Counted from the stretch's first letter, positions 25,261-35,174 are shown. The stretch: 44,078 nucleotides of DNA from Actinomycetota bacterium (GCA_009704985.1 WLDE01000009.1:1-44078), one strand, 5' to 3'. Notes: a model not told the origin generated them from the letters alone. Translations and numbers: made by a program.

Positions 25261-25305
25261 CGCGATGAGCGATGCGTGGCCCACGGCCACGCATCGCTCA
25301 TCGCG
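25261..25305. repeat. 45-bp perfect hairpin element, copy 2
   Basis: Same structure as 21554-21598: two 20-nt arms (25261-25280 and 25286-25305) around a 5-nt loop. One stem pair is changed from A-T to C-G on both sides, preserving pairing. It lies between the stops of two convergent genes (25252 and 25311). Confidence 0.9.
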
Positions 25306-25310
25306 GTCGG

Positions 25311-26726
25311 TCAGTGCAGGCGGACGCCCTGGCGGACGAGCTCGGCCTGGACCCGCTCGACGCGGACCTCGTCGAGCTCGCAACCGTCGTGCAGGCTCTG
25401 CGCCGCGGCGACGCCGGCACCCTGGCCGAGCACCGCGCAGCAGGCCATGTTGCGCGTGGCGGCGTGGCTCACGCGGTCGCCGCCCGACGAGCGTCCGGCG
25501 ACCAGCAGGTTGCGCACGCCGTGGGGGAGCACGTTGCGATAGGGGAGCTGGAAGTAGCGGCCCGTGGTCGGCAGGATGAGGATGCCGTAGCCGTCGATGA
25601 ACTCCGGGAAGATCCCGATCGAGTCGTCGAAGCGCCCCTGGTCGCGCACGTCGCGCTCGGTCATGTCGTAGCGCGACGCCACCTTGCGGGTGTCGCGCAC
25701 CCCGAGCGTCATGCCGAAGTTGCGCAGCCGCGCCGACTCGCACCCGGGCGTGTACGCACGCAGCGCGTCCAGGGCGTGCATCGCCTGCCGCCGACCCTCG
25801 ATCTCGCCGCGCGTCAGGTCGTCGGGATCGGTGCCGTCGATGCCGGCCACGTGCACCAGGTTCATGTAGGTGAGCTCGCCCGAGTCGTGCACCGCACCCC
25901 ACGTGCCGGCGATCGTGGTGAGGTCGGGCGGGATCAGGCCCTCCTCGATCGCACGGCGGAACGGCTTGTGCAGGAAGGGCGAGAACATCTCGTCCTCCTT
26001 GCCGCTCGTCTCGATGTCCCACTCGCCGTTGCCCGACCAGTCGGCGTAGGTCTGCGGGTCGGCGGCGATGCCCTCGACGAAGCGTCGCTTGTCGACCCCG
26101 GCGAGGTGGAACATCACCGACACCGCCATCATCTGCTCGCGCGGCGTGAGGTGGGTGGGCACACCGGCGCGGTGGGCCACGTCGGCGTCGCCGGTGGCGT
26201 CGATCACCCGCCGCGCCCGGATCGCCTCCCGGCCGGCCTTCGACTCGGTGACGATGCCCGCCACGGCGTCACCGTCCACGATCGGGGCGACGAAGGTGCG
26301 GTGCAGCATCGTGTGGACGCCGGCCTCCTGCACCAGCACGTCGGCGACCACCTTGAAGCCCTCGGCGTCGATCTCGTACGACGACGACTGGCTCTCGGGT
26401 ACGGCCGCACCCATCGCGAACGCGCGGTCCTCGAACTCGCGGGCGAGGCCGTTCGCCTCCACGGTGTGCTCGTGGCGGTACCAGGCCATGCCCTCCACCC
26501 CGACCGTGGTGATGTTCCCGCCGAGGCAGCCGAAGCGCTCGACGAGCGTGACCTCCACACCGTGGCGGGCCGCGGCCAGCGCGGCGGCGAGACCGGCCGG
26601 GCCCGAACCCACCACGAGCACGTCGGTCTCGTGCACGACGTCGACCGTACGGGCGGGTTCGGTGATCGTGCCGATCGTGGGACGGCGCGACGTGCGTGGG
26701 GTGATGCGGGTGGTCGGCTCGCTCAT
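25311..26726 (-). CDS. FAD-dependent oxidoreductase (FAD_oxidored family)
   Basis: The 471-residue protein carries GSGPAG (40-45) with GLAAALAAARHG, a second FAD contact in VERFGCLGGNIT, VIDATGDADVAHRAG, and a C-terminal RNLLVAGRSSGGDRVSHAATR. This matches the PF12831-type oxidoreductases whose substrates are mostly unknown. ATG 26726 is 15 nt after the stop of the ABC ATPase gene, with GAGG upstream, so it is the last gene of the transporter operon. It may act on the imported compound, which is inference. Confidence 0.87.
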   Translation of the reverse strand: MSEPTTRITPRTSRRPTIGTITEPARTVDVVHETDVLVVGSGPAGLAAALAAARHGVEVTLVERFGCLGGNITTVGVEGMAWYRHEHTVEANGLAREFEDRAFAMGAAVPESQSSSYEIDAEGFKVVADVLVQEAGVHTMLHRTFVAPIVDGDAVAGIVTESKAGREAIRARRVIDATGDADVAHRAGVPTHLTPREQMMAVSVMFHLAGVDKRRFVEGIAADPQTYADWSGNGEWDIETSGKEDEMFSPFLHKPFRRAIEEGLIPPDLTTIAGTWGAVHDSGELTYMNLVHVAGIDGTDPDDLTRGEIEGRRQAMHALDALRAYTPGCESARLRNFGMTLGVRDTRKVASRYDMTERDVRDQGRFDDSIGIFPEFIDGYGILILPTTGRYFQLPYRNVLPHGVRNLLVAGRSSGGDRVSHAATRNMACCAVLGQGAGVAAAQSLHDGCELDEVRVERVQAELVRQGVRLH

Positions 26727-26741
26727 CGGGTGGACCTCGGG

Positions 26742-28574
26742 TCAGCCGGCGGAGGCGGCCGAGATCGAGGGCGTGTCGGCCAGCAGGCGACGCGTGTAGT
26801 CCTGCTCGGGCTCGCCGAGCACGCGCTCGGTGGGACCGGACTCCACGACCCGGCCGTCGGCCAGCACCACCACCTGCTGGGCGAGCGAGCGCACGAGCGG
26901 CAGGTTGTGCGTGACGAACAGCATCGACAGCCCGAGGTCGTGCTGGAGACCGACGAGCAGCTCCACCACGGCGGCCTGCACGAGCACGTCGAGCGCGGAG
27001 GTGACCTCGTCGCACACCAGCACGCTCGGGCGGCTCACGAGCGCTCGTGCGATCGCCACGCGCTGGCGCTCGCCACCGCTCAGCTGGTCGGGGTAGCGCC
27101 CGGCGTACGCGGCGGTGAGCGACACCCGCTCGAGCATCTCGTGCACGGCCTTCGTCGCCTCCGCCGCCGACACGCCGGCCACGCGCAACGGCCTCGCCAC
27201 GGAGTCGCCGACCGTGCGCCGCGGGTGCAGCGAGCTGTACGGGTTCTGGAACACGTACTGGATCGACAGGCGCTGTGCCGTGGGGCGGTTGCGCGCCGAG
27301 CGCGCCATGGCCTCACCGTTCAGCAGGATCTCGCCCGTCCACTCGCGGTGCAGACCGCCGACGGAGCGCGACAGCGTGGTCTTGCCCGAGCCGCTCTCGC
27401 CCACGAGCGCGACGCACTCGCCGCGGGCCACGTCGAAGCTCACGTCGTGCACCACCCGGTGCCCGGTGTACGCGGCGTCGACGTGGCGGATCGACAGCGC
27501 CGGCACCTCGTCGCGGCCCTGCCGGAGCAGGGTGACGGGCGCGGGCCGCTGCAGGTGGGCGAGACCGCCCGCGTGGAAGCAGCGGACCTGGTGCGCGTGT
27601 GCCGGCGACGTCACCGGCGGGAACGACTCGCGGCACTCGTCGGTCGCGAGCTCGCACCGCGGCGCGAACGAGCACCCGACGGGGCGCTTCCCGGGTGCCG
27701 GCGCTCGACCGGCCAGCCCGACGACGGCCTCGGTGCCGCTGATGTCCGGTGCCGCCGCGGTGAGGTGCCGCGTGTACGGGTGCTGCGGCGATTCGAAGAT
27801 CGTGCGCGTGGTGCCCTGCTCGACGATGCGGCCCGCGTACATCACGGCCACGCGGTCGGCGAGGTTCGCGACCACCGCGAGGTCGTGGGTGACGTACAGC
27901 GCCGCCACGCCGTGCGCCCGGCACAGGTCGCGCACCGTGGTCAGCACGTGCGCCTGGGTGCTCACGTCGAGACCGGTGGTGGGCTCGTCGAGCACGATCA
28001 CCGACGGCCGGCACGCGAACGCCATCGCGAGCCCGATGCGCTGCTGCTGACCACCCGACAGCTGGTGCGGGTAGCGGCGGAGGAAGTCGGGCGTGTTCGG
28101 CAGCGCGACCTCCTCCATCACCTGCAGCACGCGGGCCTCGCGGTCGGCGGCGGTGGTGCCGAAGCCGTGGTGCTCGAGGACCTCGAGGATCTGGGTCCGG
28201 ATGCGCAGCGCGGGGTTGAGGCTCGTGCTCGGGTCCTGCGGCACGTACGACACCTGGCCGCCGCGCAGCCGGCGCAGCTCGCGAGGCGAGCGGTCGAGCA
28301 CCGACCGGCCGCCGATCTCGATCGTGCCGGAGGCGATGCGAACGCCGCGGCGGGCGTGGCCGAGCACGGCGAGCCCCACCGTGGTCTTGCCCGAACCCGA
28401 CTCGCCCACGAGCCCGAGCACCTCACCGGCGGCGATCTCCAGGTCGACCTCGTCGACGATGTCGTGCCCCGTGTCGACCACGTCGATGCGCAGCGACCGG
28501 ATGGACAGCGTCACCCCGCCGTCGCGGTCGTCGCGGTCGCCCAGGTCGCCGAGCGTGCCGAGCTCGGCGCTCAC
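26742..28574 (-). CDS. Fused double ATPase of a peptide/nickel-type ABC transporter
   Basis: The 610-residue protein contains two complete ABC domains. Each has a Walker A GESGSGKTT, a signature (LSGGQQQR in the first, LSGGERQR in the second) and a Walker B (VIVLDEPTTGLD and VLVCDEVTSALD). The oligopeptide/dipeptide C-terminal extension follows the first domain (CSFAPRC, with four Cys in the region). DppD- and DppF-like subunits are thus fused in one chain. GTG 28574 overlaps the permease stop (GTGA). It powers uptake through the two permeases encoded just upstream. Confidence 0.93.
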   Translation of the reverse strand: MSAELGTLGDLGDRDDRDGGVTLSIRSLRIDVVDTGHDIVDEVDLEIAAGEVLGLVGESGSGKTTVGLAVLGHARRGVRIASGTIEIGGRSVLDRSPRELRRLRGGQVSYVPQDPSTSLNPALRIRTQILEVLEHHGFGTTAADREARVLQVMEEVALPNTPDFLRRYPHQLSGGQQQRIGLAMAFACRPSVIVLDEPTTGLDVSTQAHVLTTVRDLCRAHGVAALYVTHDLAVVANLADRVAVMYAGRIVEQGTTRTIFESPQHPYTRHLTAAAPDISGTEAVVGLAGRAPAPGKRPVGCSFAPRCELATDECRESFPPVTSPAHAHQVRCFHAGGLAHLQRPAPVTLLRQGRDEVPALSIRHVDAAYTGHRVVHDVSFDVARGECVALVGESGSGKTTLSRSVGGLHREWTGEILLNGEAMARSARNRPTAQRLSIQYVFQNPYSSLHPRRTVGDSVARPLRVAGVSAAEATKAVHEMLERVSLTAAYAGRYPDQLSGGERQRVAIARALVSRPSVLVCDEVTSALDVLVQAAVVELLVGLQHDLGLSMLFVTHNLPLVRSLAQQVVVLADGRVVESGPTERVLGEPEQDYTRRLLADTPSISAASAG

Positions 28575-29470
28575 TGGTCGCCCTTCGCCCGGTCGATGCC
28601 CGCCGACGCTCGCGACAGGCCGTCGGCGATGAGGCCGGTGCCGATCGTGAGCAGCGCGATCGCGATGGCCGGCAGCACGGTGCCCCACGGTTGCACGCTC
28701 AGTGCGGCACGGTTCTCGTTCACCATGAGGCCCCAGTCCGCGGCGTTCACACGGGTGGAGAAGCCGAGGAAGCCGAGCGACGCGATGATGCCGATCGAGT
28801 AGGTGAGACGCAGGTTGGCCTCCACGAGCAGCGGGCCGGACACGTTCGGCAGCAGCTCGCTCCACAGGATCCGCGGTCGCGACTCGCCGAGCGCCTCCGC
28901 GGCGCCGACGAAGTCGCGTTCCACCACCGGCACGGCGGCGCCGCGGGTGATGCGGGCGATGCGTGGTGTGGTGGTGAACCCGACGATCAGCACGATCAGC
29001 CACGGCTTCGGGCCGATCGTGGTGAGCGCCACCAGCGCGAGCAGCAGCTGGGGGAAGGCGAGGCTCACGTCCATCGTGCGCATCAGCAGGTCGTCGAGGC
29101 GTCCGCGGTTGTAGGCCGCGACGAGCCCGATGGTGACGCCGAGCACCAACGCCATCGCCGTGCTGAGCGTGGCGAGGACCAGGATCGAGCGGCCGCCGAA
29201 CAGGAAGCGCGACAGCACGTCCTGGCCGAAGTAGTCGGTACCGAACCGGGTGCCCTCGACGTCGCGGGTGTTGGGCGTGCCGACGAACTCGGCCTCGCCG
29301 TAGGGGGCGACGAACGGTCCGCCGAGCGCCACCGCAGCGAGCAGGAGGAGCAGCAGCAGGCCGATGCGCACACGCCACATCCGCCAGGCGGTGCGCAGCA
29401 CCCCGGGGGGAGCCGCAGCAACCGGCGGTGTGCTGCCGGGGTCGGTGGAGGTCGGGGTGGTGGCGGTCAT
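28571..29470 (-). CDS. ABC transporter permease, DppC-like
   Basis: The 299-residue protein has an N-terminal hydrophobic helix, a periplasmic loop with NTRDVEGTRFGTDYFGQDVL (the usual DppC G.D..GrD pattern) and about five further membrane helices. The cytoplasmic coupling loop is EALGESRPRILWSELLPN. It pairs with the DppB-like permease: its ATG at 29470 overlaps that gene's stop. Its own stop overlaps the ATPase start. Confidence 0.93.
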   Translation of the reverse strand: MTATTPTSTDPGSTPPVAAAPPGVLRTAWRMWRVRIGLLLLLLLAAVALGGPFVAPYGEAEFVGTPNTRDVEGTRFGTDYFGQDVLSRFLFGGRSILVLATLSTAMALVLGVTIGLVAAYNRGRLDDLLMRTMDVSLAFPQLLLALVALTTIGPKPWLIVLIVGFTTTPRIARITRGAAVPVVERDFVGAAEALGESRPRILWSELLPNVSGPLLVEANLRLTYSIGIIASLGFLGFSTRVNAADWGLMVNENRAALSVQPWGTVLPAIAIALLTIGTGLIADGLSRASAGIDRAKGDQ

Positions 29471-30426
29471 GACAGCCTCGTGCGCAGGCGAGGGGTGACG
29501 AGGATCGTGCCGACGTCGGCGAGCAGGTTGGACACGACGTAGATGAGGCTGATGAACATCGCCAGGAACTGCACCACCGGCAGGTTCACCTCGCGCACCG
29601 CGTCGCGCAGCGCGAGGCCGATGCCGGGGTAGTTGAAGAGCGCCTCGACGACGATCACGCCGCCGGCCATGTAGGCGATGTTCAGCGCGATCACCTGGAA
29701 CGTCGGCCCGATCGCGTTCGGCAGCGCGTGCCGCCAGAGGACGGTGCGCTCGGACAGGCCCTTCAGCCGCGCCATCTCCACGTAGTCGCTCTCGAGCACC
29801 TCGATCATCGAGGCGCGCACCACGCGTGACACGTACGGGGTGACGGCGAGGGTGAGGGTGAGCAGTGGCAGCACGAGGCCGTCGATGTCGGACCAGGGTT
29901 GCTCACCCGGTCGGACGCGCACGGTGGCCGGGAAGATCTGCCACACGTTGGTGGCGAGCAGCACGGTGAGGAGTGCGCCGACGACGAACTCGGGCATCGC
30001 GGCGAGGATCAGCGACGACACCGAGTTGGCGTTGTCGAACAACTTGTCGCGCCGGAGCGCGGCGTACGCGCCGATCGCGAGCGACAGCGGGATCGAGATC
30101 AGCGACCCGGCGAACATCAGGAACAGCGAGTTCTTCAGGCGGTCGCCGAGGAAGTCCATGATCGGCACACCGTTGGAGTAGCTGAGTCCCGGATCGCCGC
30201 TCACCAGCCCGCCGAGCCAGTCGGTGTACTGGCGGACGGCGGACTGGTCGAGGCCGAACTTCTCACGGAACGCGGCGACGTTCTCCTCGGTGGCCTCGCG
30301 GCCGAGCACGGCGCGGGCCGGATCGCTCGGCAGCGCCTGCGAGAGGATGAACACGGCCAGCGACACCACGAACAGGGTCACGACGCCGAACGCGAGCCGG
30401 CGGATGACGAGTTTCAGGATGCCCAT
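29467..30426 (-). CDS. ABC transporter permease, DppB-like
   Basis: The 319-residue protein starts with an RRLAFGVVTLFVVSLAVFIL membrane helix, then LPSDPARAVLG, and has about six membrane helices. Its coupling loop, MARLKGLSERTVLWRHALPN, carries the EAA motif of this permease class. It forms the translocation channel with the DppC-like partner. It begins 64 nt after the binding-protein stop. Confidence 0.93.
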   Translation of the reverse strand: MGILKLVIRRLAFGVVTLFVVSLAVFILSQALPSDPARAVLGREATEENVAAFREKFGLDQSAVRQYTDWLGGLVSGDPGLSYSNGVPIMDFLGDRLKNSLFLMFAGSLISIPLSLAIGAYAALRRDKLFDNANSVSSLILAAMPEFVVGALLTVLLATNVWQIFPATVRVRPGEQPWSDIDGLVLPLLTLTLAVTPYVSRVVRASMIEVLESDYVEMARLKGLSERTVLWRHALPNAIGPTFQVIALNIAYMAGGVIVVEALFNYPGIGLALRDAVREVNLPVVQFLAMFISLIYVVSNLLADVGTILVTPRLRTRLS

Positions 30427-30490
30427 GGTGTCGCTGACCGTGGTCGCGTGCGGGGTCGCCGTGCGAGCGGGCGAGGTCCGACGTCAGACG

Positions 30491-32191
30491 TCAGACGTCG
30501 AGCCAGACCCGCTTCATGCCGCGGCCGTAGTGGTCGAGGTTCAGCACGTTCGGTCGCGCCTCGAACCCCTTCACGTAGGTGGCGGTGGCGTCGATGAGGT
30601 TGTTGAAGCCCCAGATGATGTTGCCGCCCTCTTCGTACTCGAGGGTCTGCATCTGCTGGATGATCTCGAACCGCTTGGCCTCGTCGGTCTCGGCGAGCGC
30701 CTCGGCGTACCACGCGTCCCACTGCTCCTTGTGCTCGGCGGGCGGCCAGTGGGTCTCGGGGTACACGGCGTCGTTGAGGCTGCCGGCCGCGACCTGGTTG
30801 AGGTACGGACGCGTGCCCCAGAAGCTCGTCGCGAACGTGCGCTTCGTGTACTCGTCACCCCAGTAGGTGCCACCGTCGAGGACCTTCACGTTCACCGTGA
30901 CGCCCGCGTCCTTCGCCATCTCGGCGAACGCAGCGGCCATCTCGGGCAGGCCGGCGGTGTCGTCCGGTGCGAACAGGTCGATGGTGAGGCCCTCCTGGCC
31001 GGCCTCGGCGAGCAGTGCCACGGCCTGCTCGATGTCCTGCTCGCGCTGGGGCAGGTCGTCGGGGTAGCTGGCGTCGAGCACGCCGTACATGTCGTTGCCG
31101 ACCGAACCGAAGCCCGACAGCACGCGCTCCACCATCTGCGGACGGTCGACGATGAGGCGCATCGCCTGGCGGACGCGCTTGTCGTCGAACGGCGCCTGGT
31201 CGACGGCCATCGTGATCGGGAGCCACGAACCCGCCTGCGAGACGATGACGGCGAAGTCGCTGTTGGCCTGCAGCGTGCCCACCTGCGAGAACGGCAGGTC
31301 GGCCACGGCGTCGACCTGGCCGGAGGTGAGGGCGTTCACGAGCGCCGTCGGGTCGGCGAAGTCGATGATCTGCACCTCGTCGAGGTACGCCGCCCCGCCC
31401 CAGTAGCCGTCGTAGCGCACGTGGACGCTCTCGGCGCCGGCGGTGAAGCTCTCCAGCTTGAACGGGCCGGTGCCGATCTGCTCGCCCTCGCGGGTGTAGC
31501 CGTCGGGCACGATCGTGGCGGTGTACTCGGCGAGGCCGTTGAGGAAGGTGACCGACGGCTGGAGCAGCTTCACCTCGACGGTGCGGTCGTCGAGCTTGGT
31601 GAAGCTGTTCGCGTCGATGAACTGCGCGAGCGCGGGTGCGAGCCCGAGGTCGGGGTCGATGCGGCGCAGGAACGAGAAGATCACGTCGTCGGCGGTGACG
31701 TCCTTGCCGTTGTGGAACGTGATGCCCTGCTTGAGGCGGATGACGTAGTTGTCGGCCGACTTGGCCTCCACCTCCTCGGCGAGGCTGTGCTCGTAGACGA
31801 TGTTGAAGTCCGCGTCGTAGTTGACGAGCGGCTCCCAGCCGAGCACGAGGCGGGCCTGGTCGGGCTTGGCAACGATGAACTGGCCGTCGATGATGTCGTT
31901 GGTCGAGCCGACCATGCCGATGCGCAGCGTGCCGCCGGGCTTGCCCTCACCCGCCGGGGCGGTGGTGGCCGGCGTGGTGTCGCCGCTGGCGGCGGTGGTG
32001 GCGGGAGTCGTGTCGCCCCCCGCCGCGGTGGTGTCGGTGCCCCCGGCGGTGGTGGCGGTGCTGTCCGCACCCTCGTCGTCGCTGCCGCACGCGGCGAGTG
32101 CGATGCCCGCTGCTGCGGCAGAACCGCCCACGATCAGCGTGCGCCGGCTGACGGCGCTCGCCGGGACCCAGAGCTTGCGTTCGATGGCCAT
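30491..32191 (-). CDS. ABC transporter substrate-binding lipoprotein (SBP_bac_5)
   Basis: The 566-residue protein has a twin-arginine-like signal SRRTLIVGGSAAAAGIALAAC with lipobox Cys, a Thr/Ala/Gly/Pro low-complexity linker (TTPATTA units), and a family-5 binding domain (GGTLRIGMVG, then VIRLKQGITFHNGKDVTADD and GTGPFKLESF). It captures peptides, nickel chelates or other organic solutes outside the membrane. ATG 32191 has GGGGG about 8 nt upstream. Short 7-bp repeats (ACGTCAG) overlap its stop. Ligand cannot be told from sequence. Confidence 0.93.
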   Translation of the reverse strand: MAIERKLWVPASAVSRRTLIVGGSAAAAGIALAACGSDDEGADSTATTAGGTDTTAAGGDTTPATTAASGDTTPATTAPAGEGKPGGTLRIGMVGSTNDIIDGQFIVAKPDQARLVLGWEPLVNYDADFNIVYEHSLAEEVEAKSADNYVIRLKQGITFHNGKDVTADDVIFSFLRRIDPDLGLAPALAQFIDANSFTKLDDRTVEVKLLQPSVTFLNGLAEYTATIVPDGYTREGEQIGTGPFKLESFTAGAESVHVRYDGYWGGAAYLDEVQIIDFADPTALVNALTSGQVDAVADLPFSQVGTLQANSDFAVIVSQAGSWLPITMAVDQAPFDDKRVRQAMRLIVDRPQMVERVLSGFGSVGNDMYGVLDASYPDDLPQREQDIEQAVALLAEAGQEGLTIDLFAPDDTAGLPEMAAAFAEMAKDAGVTVNVKVLDGGTYWGDEYTKRTFATSFWGTRPYLNQVAAGSLNDAVYPETHWPPAEHKEQWDAWYAEALAETDEAKRFEIIQQMQTLEYEEGGNIIWGFNNLIDATATYVKGFEARPNVLNLDHYGRGMKRVWLDV

Positions 32192-32240
32192 GGTCGTATC
32201 CCCCCGACCAGCGCGGACCGTCCGGCGCAGGTCGCGGGTC

Positions 32241-32246
32241 ACCCTA
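32241..32246 (-). promoter_or_regulatory. Putative -10 box for the ABC transporter operon
   Basis: TAGGGT on the minus strand would place the transcript start near 32234, leaving a ~43-nt leader with the GGGGG ribosome site before ATG 32191. The -35 is not clear. Confidence 0.4.
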
Positions 32247-32306
32247 GTCGGGTGGCTGACGGCCGGACGTCGCCCGGGTGACCCCCGGTGAGGAGATCGA
32301 TCCCGA

Positions 32307-33155
32307 CTACTCGTACTCGTGCTCGGGTGCGGGGTAGGTGCCGGACTCGACGTCCTCGCGGTAGCTCACCGCTGCGTCGTGGAGCACCTGCGCGATCTGT
32401 GCGTACTGCTTCACGAACCGCGGGATGCGGCCGGTGGTGAACCCCGCCCAGTCCGTCCACACCATCAGCTGTCCGTCGCAGTGCGGCCCGGCGCCGACGC
32501 TGATCGTGGGGATCGTGAGCTGCTCGGTCACCTGCTGCGCCACGCCGGACGGCACCATCTCCAGCACGACGGCGAACGCCCCCGCCTGCTCCACGGCGTG
32601 CGCGTCCTCCAGCAGGGCCTGGGCGCCCTCGCCGCGGCCCTGGATCAGGTGCCCGCCGAGGCCGTGCTCGCTCTGCGGGGTGAAGCCGATGTGCGCCATC
32701 ACCGGGATCCCCGCACGCACGATCGCCTCGATCTGCGTCGCGCTGCGCACGCCGCCCTCGAGCTTCACCGCGTGCGCACCGGTCTCCTTCATGAACCGGA
32801 TCGCAGTGTGGAGAGCCTCGTCGGGGCCCACCTCGTACGACCCGAACGGCAGGTCGGCGACGACCAGCGCACGGCGCACGGCGCGCACCACGGCGCGGCA
32901 CAGCGGGATCAGTTCGTCGTTCGTGACGGGGAGGGTGGTGTCGTAGCCGAACACGGCGTTGCCGGCGCTGTCGCCGACGAGCAGGAAGTCGATGCCGGCC
33001 CGGTCGAAGATCGACGCGGACAGGAAGTCGTAGCTCGTGAGACCGGTGATCTTGATGCCCTGCTGCTTGGCGCGTCGGAAGTGCCGGATGCGCACCCGCT
33101 TCAGCGACTCGTCGGCCGGCGTGTTCTGCGCGTAGGGCGCTTCTTCGATGGTCAC
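32307..33155 (-). CDS. panB: 3-methyl-2-oxobutanoate hydroxymethyltransferase
   Basis: The 282-residue product matches PanB, the first enzyme of pantothenate synthesis, which transfers a hydroxymethyl group from methylenetetrahydrofolate to ketoisovalerate. Visible motifs are [25 protein letters not shown], the VKLEGG metal region, [11 protein letters not shown] and the catalytic-Glu segment VVLEMVP, then [15 protein letters not shown] 33155 has TACGCT 6 nt upstream and no ribosome site, indicating leaderless translation. The usual partner panC is not in the window. Confidence 0.95.
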   Translation of the reverse strand: MTIEEAPYAQNTPADESLKRVRIRHFRRAKQQGIKITGLTSYDFLSASIFDRAGIDFLLVGDSAGNAVFGYDTTLPVTNDELIPLCRAVVRAVRRALVVADLPFGSYEVGPDEALHTAIRFMKETGAHAVKLEGGVRSATQIEAIVRAGIPVMAHIGFTPQSEHGLGGHLIQGRGEGAQALLEDAHAVEQAGAFAVVLEMVPSGVAQQVTEQLTIPTISVGAGPHCDGQLMVWTDWAGFTTGRIPRFVKQYAQIAQVLHDAAVSYREDVESGTYPAPEHEYE

Positions 33156-33161
33156 GCGGAC

Positions 33162-33167
33162 AGCGTA
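33162..33167 (-). promoter_or_regulatory. Putative -10 box for leaderless panB
   Basis: TACGCT on the minus strand ends 6 nt before GTG 33155. Confidence 0.5.
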
Positions 33168-33238
33168 GGCACACGCACTCCGACCCCGCCTCCCCGCCAC
33201 CGGTCGCACGACGAGCGGCGGGGAGGCGGTGGGACGGG

Positions 33239-35005
33239 TCAGCGGGCGTCGTCGACGAGTGTGTGGAGCTGGGCCGCGAGCTGCGCGAGCTCGCCGGCGG
33301 CCTGCTGGCTGTCGGCCGCACCGGTCGCGGTGCTCGCCGCGGCCTCGCTCACCGAGCCGAGCATCGAGGTGATGCGGCCGGCCTGGTGGCTCGCTTCGGT
33401 GACGCTGCGAGCCATGTCGCTGGTCGTGGCGGCCTGCTCCTCGACCGCCGAGGCGATCGTGGTCTGGAAGTCGGCGATCTGGCCGATGACGGAGGTGATC
33501 GTCTCGATGGCCTCGACCGAACGGGACGTGTCGGCCTGGATCGCCTCGATCTTCCGGCTGATGTCCTCGGTGGCCTTGGCGGTCTCCTTGGCGAGCTCCT
33601 TGACCTCGTTGGCCACGACGGCGAAGCCCTTGCCGGCCTCGCCGGCGCGTGCGGCCTCGATGGTCGCGTTGAGCGCGAGGAGGTTGGTCTGCTGGGCGAT
33701 GCCGGTGATCACCTTCACGATCTGACCGATCTCGATCGAGCTCTCACCCAGCTTGGCGACCACGTCCGTCGTGAACCGCGCGGCCTGCACCGCCTTGTCG
33801 GCGACGTTGGTCGCGTCCGCGGCGTTGCGTGCGATCTCCTTGATCGAGGCCGACATCTCCTCGGCACCCGCCGACACCGACTCGATGCTCTGGCTCACCT
33901 GCATCGAGGCGGCGGCGATCTGCTGCACCTCCCGCGACGTGGTCTGCGAGTTCGTGCCCATCTGTGTGGAGACGACCTGGAGCTCCTCCGACGCCGCTGC
34001 CAGCGCCTGGGCGTTGGAGATCACCGCCTGGGCCCGCTCCTTCTCACGCTGCTCGACGATCAGCCGGGCGAACGTCTGCGACACCAGCTGGCCGATCATC
34101 CGCAAGCTCTCCATCCGGTTCGGCGACGGTGTGAGCGTCTCGGTGGCGAAGAAGTCCATCGTGCCGACCACGCGTCCGTCGACCTGGATCGGGAAGCACA
34201 CGCCGCTCTTCACGCCCTGGCGTTGTGCGACCGGTGCACGCACGCAGTCCTTCACCTCGCCGAGGTCGGGGACGAAGACCAGATCGCGGCTGCGCCACGC
34301 CCGACCCGACAACCCGACGCCCTCGGAGAAGCTCGCCGTGTGCGTGACCCGGCGGAACTCCTCGCCGACCTCGCCGGCCTCCAGCCCGAACTGCAGGGTG
34401 TTGCTCGCAGGGTCGAGCTGCCAGAACGAGCCGTACGCCCAGCCGTACCCGGAGCGGACGACCTCGATCGCGGCGCGTGCCGCCTCGTCGGCGGTGCGCA
34501 CACCGCTCAGGGCGCTCATCGTCTGCTGCACCGCGCGGGCGTCGGCGGCGTCGGCCTCGGCCGCGCGCACCTTCGCCAGCTCATCGGTCATGTCCTCCCA
34601 GTTGACGACGTAGCCGACGTGGCGGCCGTCGATGTGCAGGGCGTTGGCGAAGCCCTGCAGGGTGTGCCCGCCGAAGGCGAACGACACCGGTCGCGGGAGG
34701 CTCCCGACGTTGCGCAGGATCTGCTCGATGCGGGCCGGATCCTTGTGGAAGCGGTGGATCGAGCCGCCGAGGAGCTGATCCACGGTGACGCCGAACGAGT
34801 CGACGAGCTCGCGCTCGAGCCCGCGCAGCGTTCGCAGCGCGAGGTCGTTCACGAACACGAGGTTGAGCTGCAGGTCCGCGACCATCACGCGGGTCTGCAT
34901 CGAGTCGACGACCGACATCAGCGCCGCCGCATCACCCGCGAGGGTCGACGTCGCGACGAAGCCGCCACCGTCGACGCCGGAGCGCTCCCGGACCAGTGTC
35001 TTCAT
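33239..35005 (-). CDS. Soluble PAS-GAF methyl-accepting chemotaxis-like protein
   Basis: The 588-residue protein has no membrane helix. It has a PAS-like domain (about 25-140), a GAF domain (about 160-310, with [17 protein letters not shown]) and a C-terminal MCP signalling coiled coil whose hairpin tip is present ([20 protein letters not shown] then [14 protein letters not shown]). It would signal to CheA/CheW, yet no chemotaxis gene is in the window. ATG 35005 follows a GGGAGGGG ribosome site. The GAF/PAS ligands are unknown. Confidence 0.9.
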   Translation of the reverse strand: MKTLVRERSGVDGGGFVATSTLAGDAAALMSVVDSMQTRVMVADLQLNLVFVNDLALRTLRGLERELVDSFGVTVDQLLGGSIHRFHKDPARIEQILRNVGSLPRPVSFAFGGHTLQGFANALHIDGRHVGYVVNWEDMTDELAKVRAAEADAADARAVQQTMSALSGVRTADEAARAAIEVVRSGYGWAYGSFWQLDPASNTLQFGLEAGEVGEEFRRVTHTASFSEGVGLSGRAWRSRDLVFVPDLGEVKDCVRAPVAQRQGVKSGVCFPIQVDGRVVGTMDFFATETLTPSPNRMESLRMIGQLVSQTFARLIVEQREKERAQAVISNAQALAAASEELQVVSTQMGTNSQTTSREVQQIAAASMQVSQSIESVSAGAEEMSASIKEIARNAADATNVADKAVQAARFTTDVVAKLGESSIEIGQIVKVITGIAQQTNLLALNATIEAARAGEAGKGFAVVANEVKELAKETAKATEDISRKIEAIQADTSRSVEAIETITSVIGQIADFQTTIASAVEEQAATTSDMARSVTEASHQAGRITSMLGSVSEAAASTATGAADSQQAAGELAQLAAQLHTLVDDAR

Positions 35006-35174
35006 GGTGTTTCCCCTCCCAGAGATGTCCGGGGCGCCTCTCCGACGCTCCGGGTGCGGCCCCCGCCCACCGTGGTGGGTGGCCCAGAATGAGTAGTCCC
35101 GACACCATGTCGTCTGTCAGGACGGTTCCGAAGAATCCTTCATGGAACGCTTCCGGTCGGCGTTCCCACTCCCG

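Noticed and set aside
25272..28802. Open frame of over 1100 codons on the plus strand, antisense to the flavoenzyme and ABC ATPase genes.
   Set aside because: It is the GC-rich mirror of real minus-strand genes whose motifs (Walker A/B, GSGPAG) are unambiguous. Its translation is Arg/His/Val-rich with no domain.
30224..35092. Long plus-strand open frames opposite the binding-protein, panB and chemoreceptor genes.
   Set aside because: Composition is biased (Val/Arg/His/Leu) and shows no domain, while the minus-strand proteins match known families.
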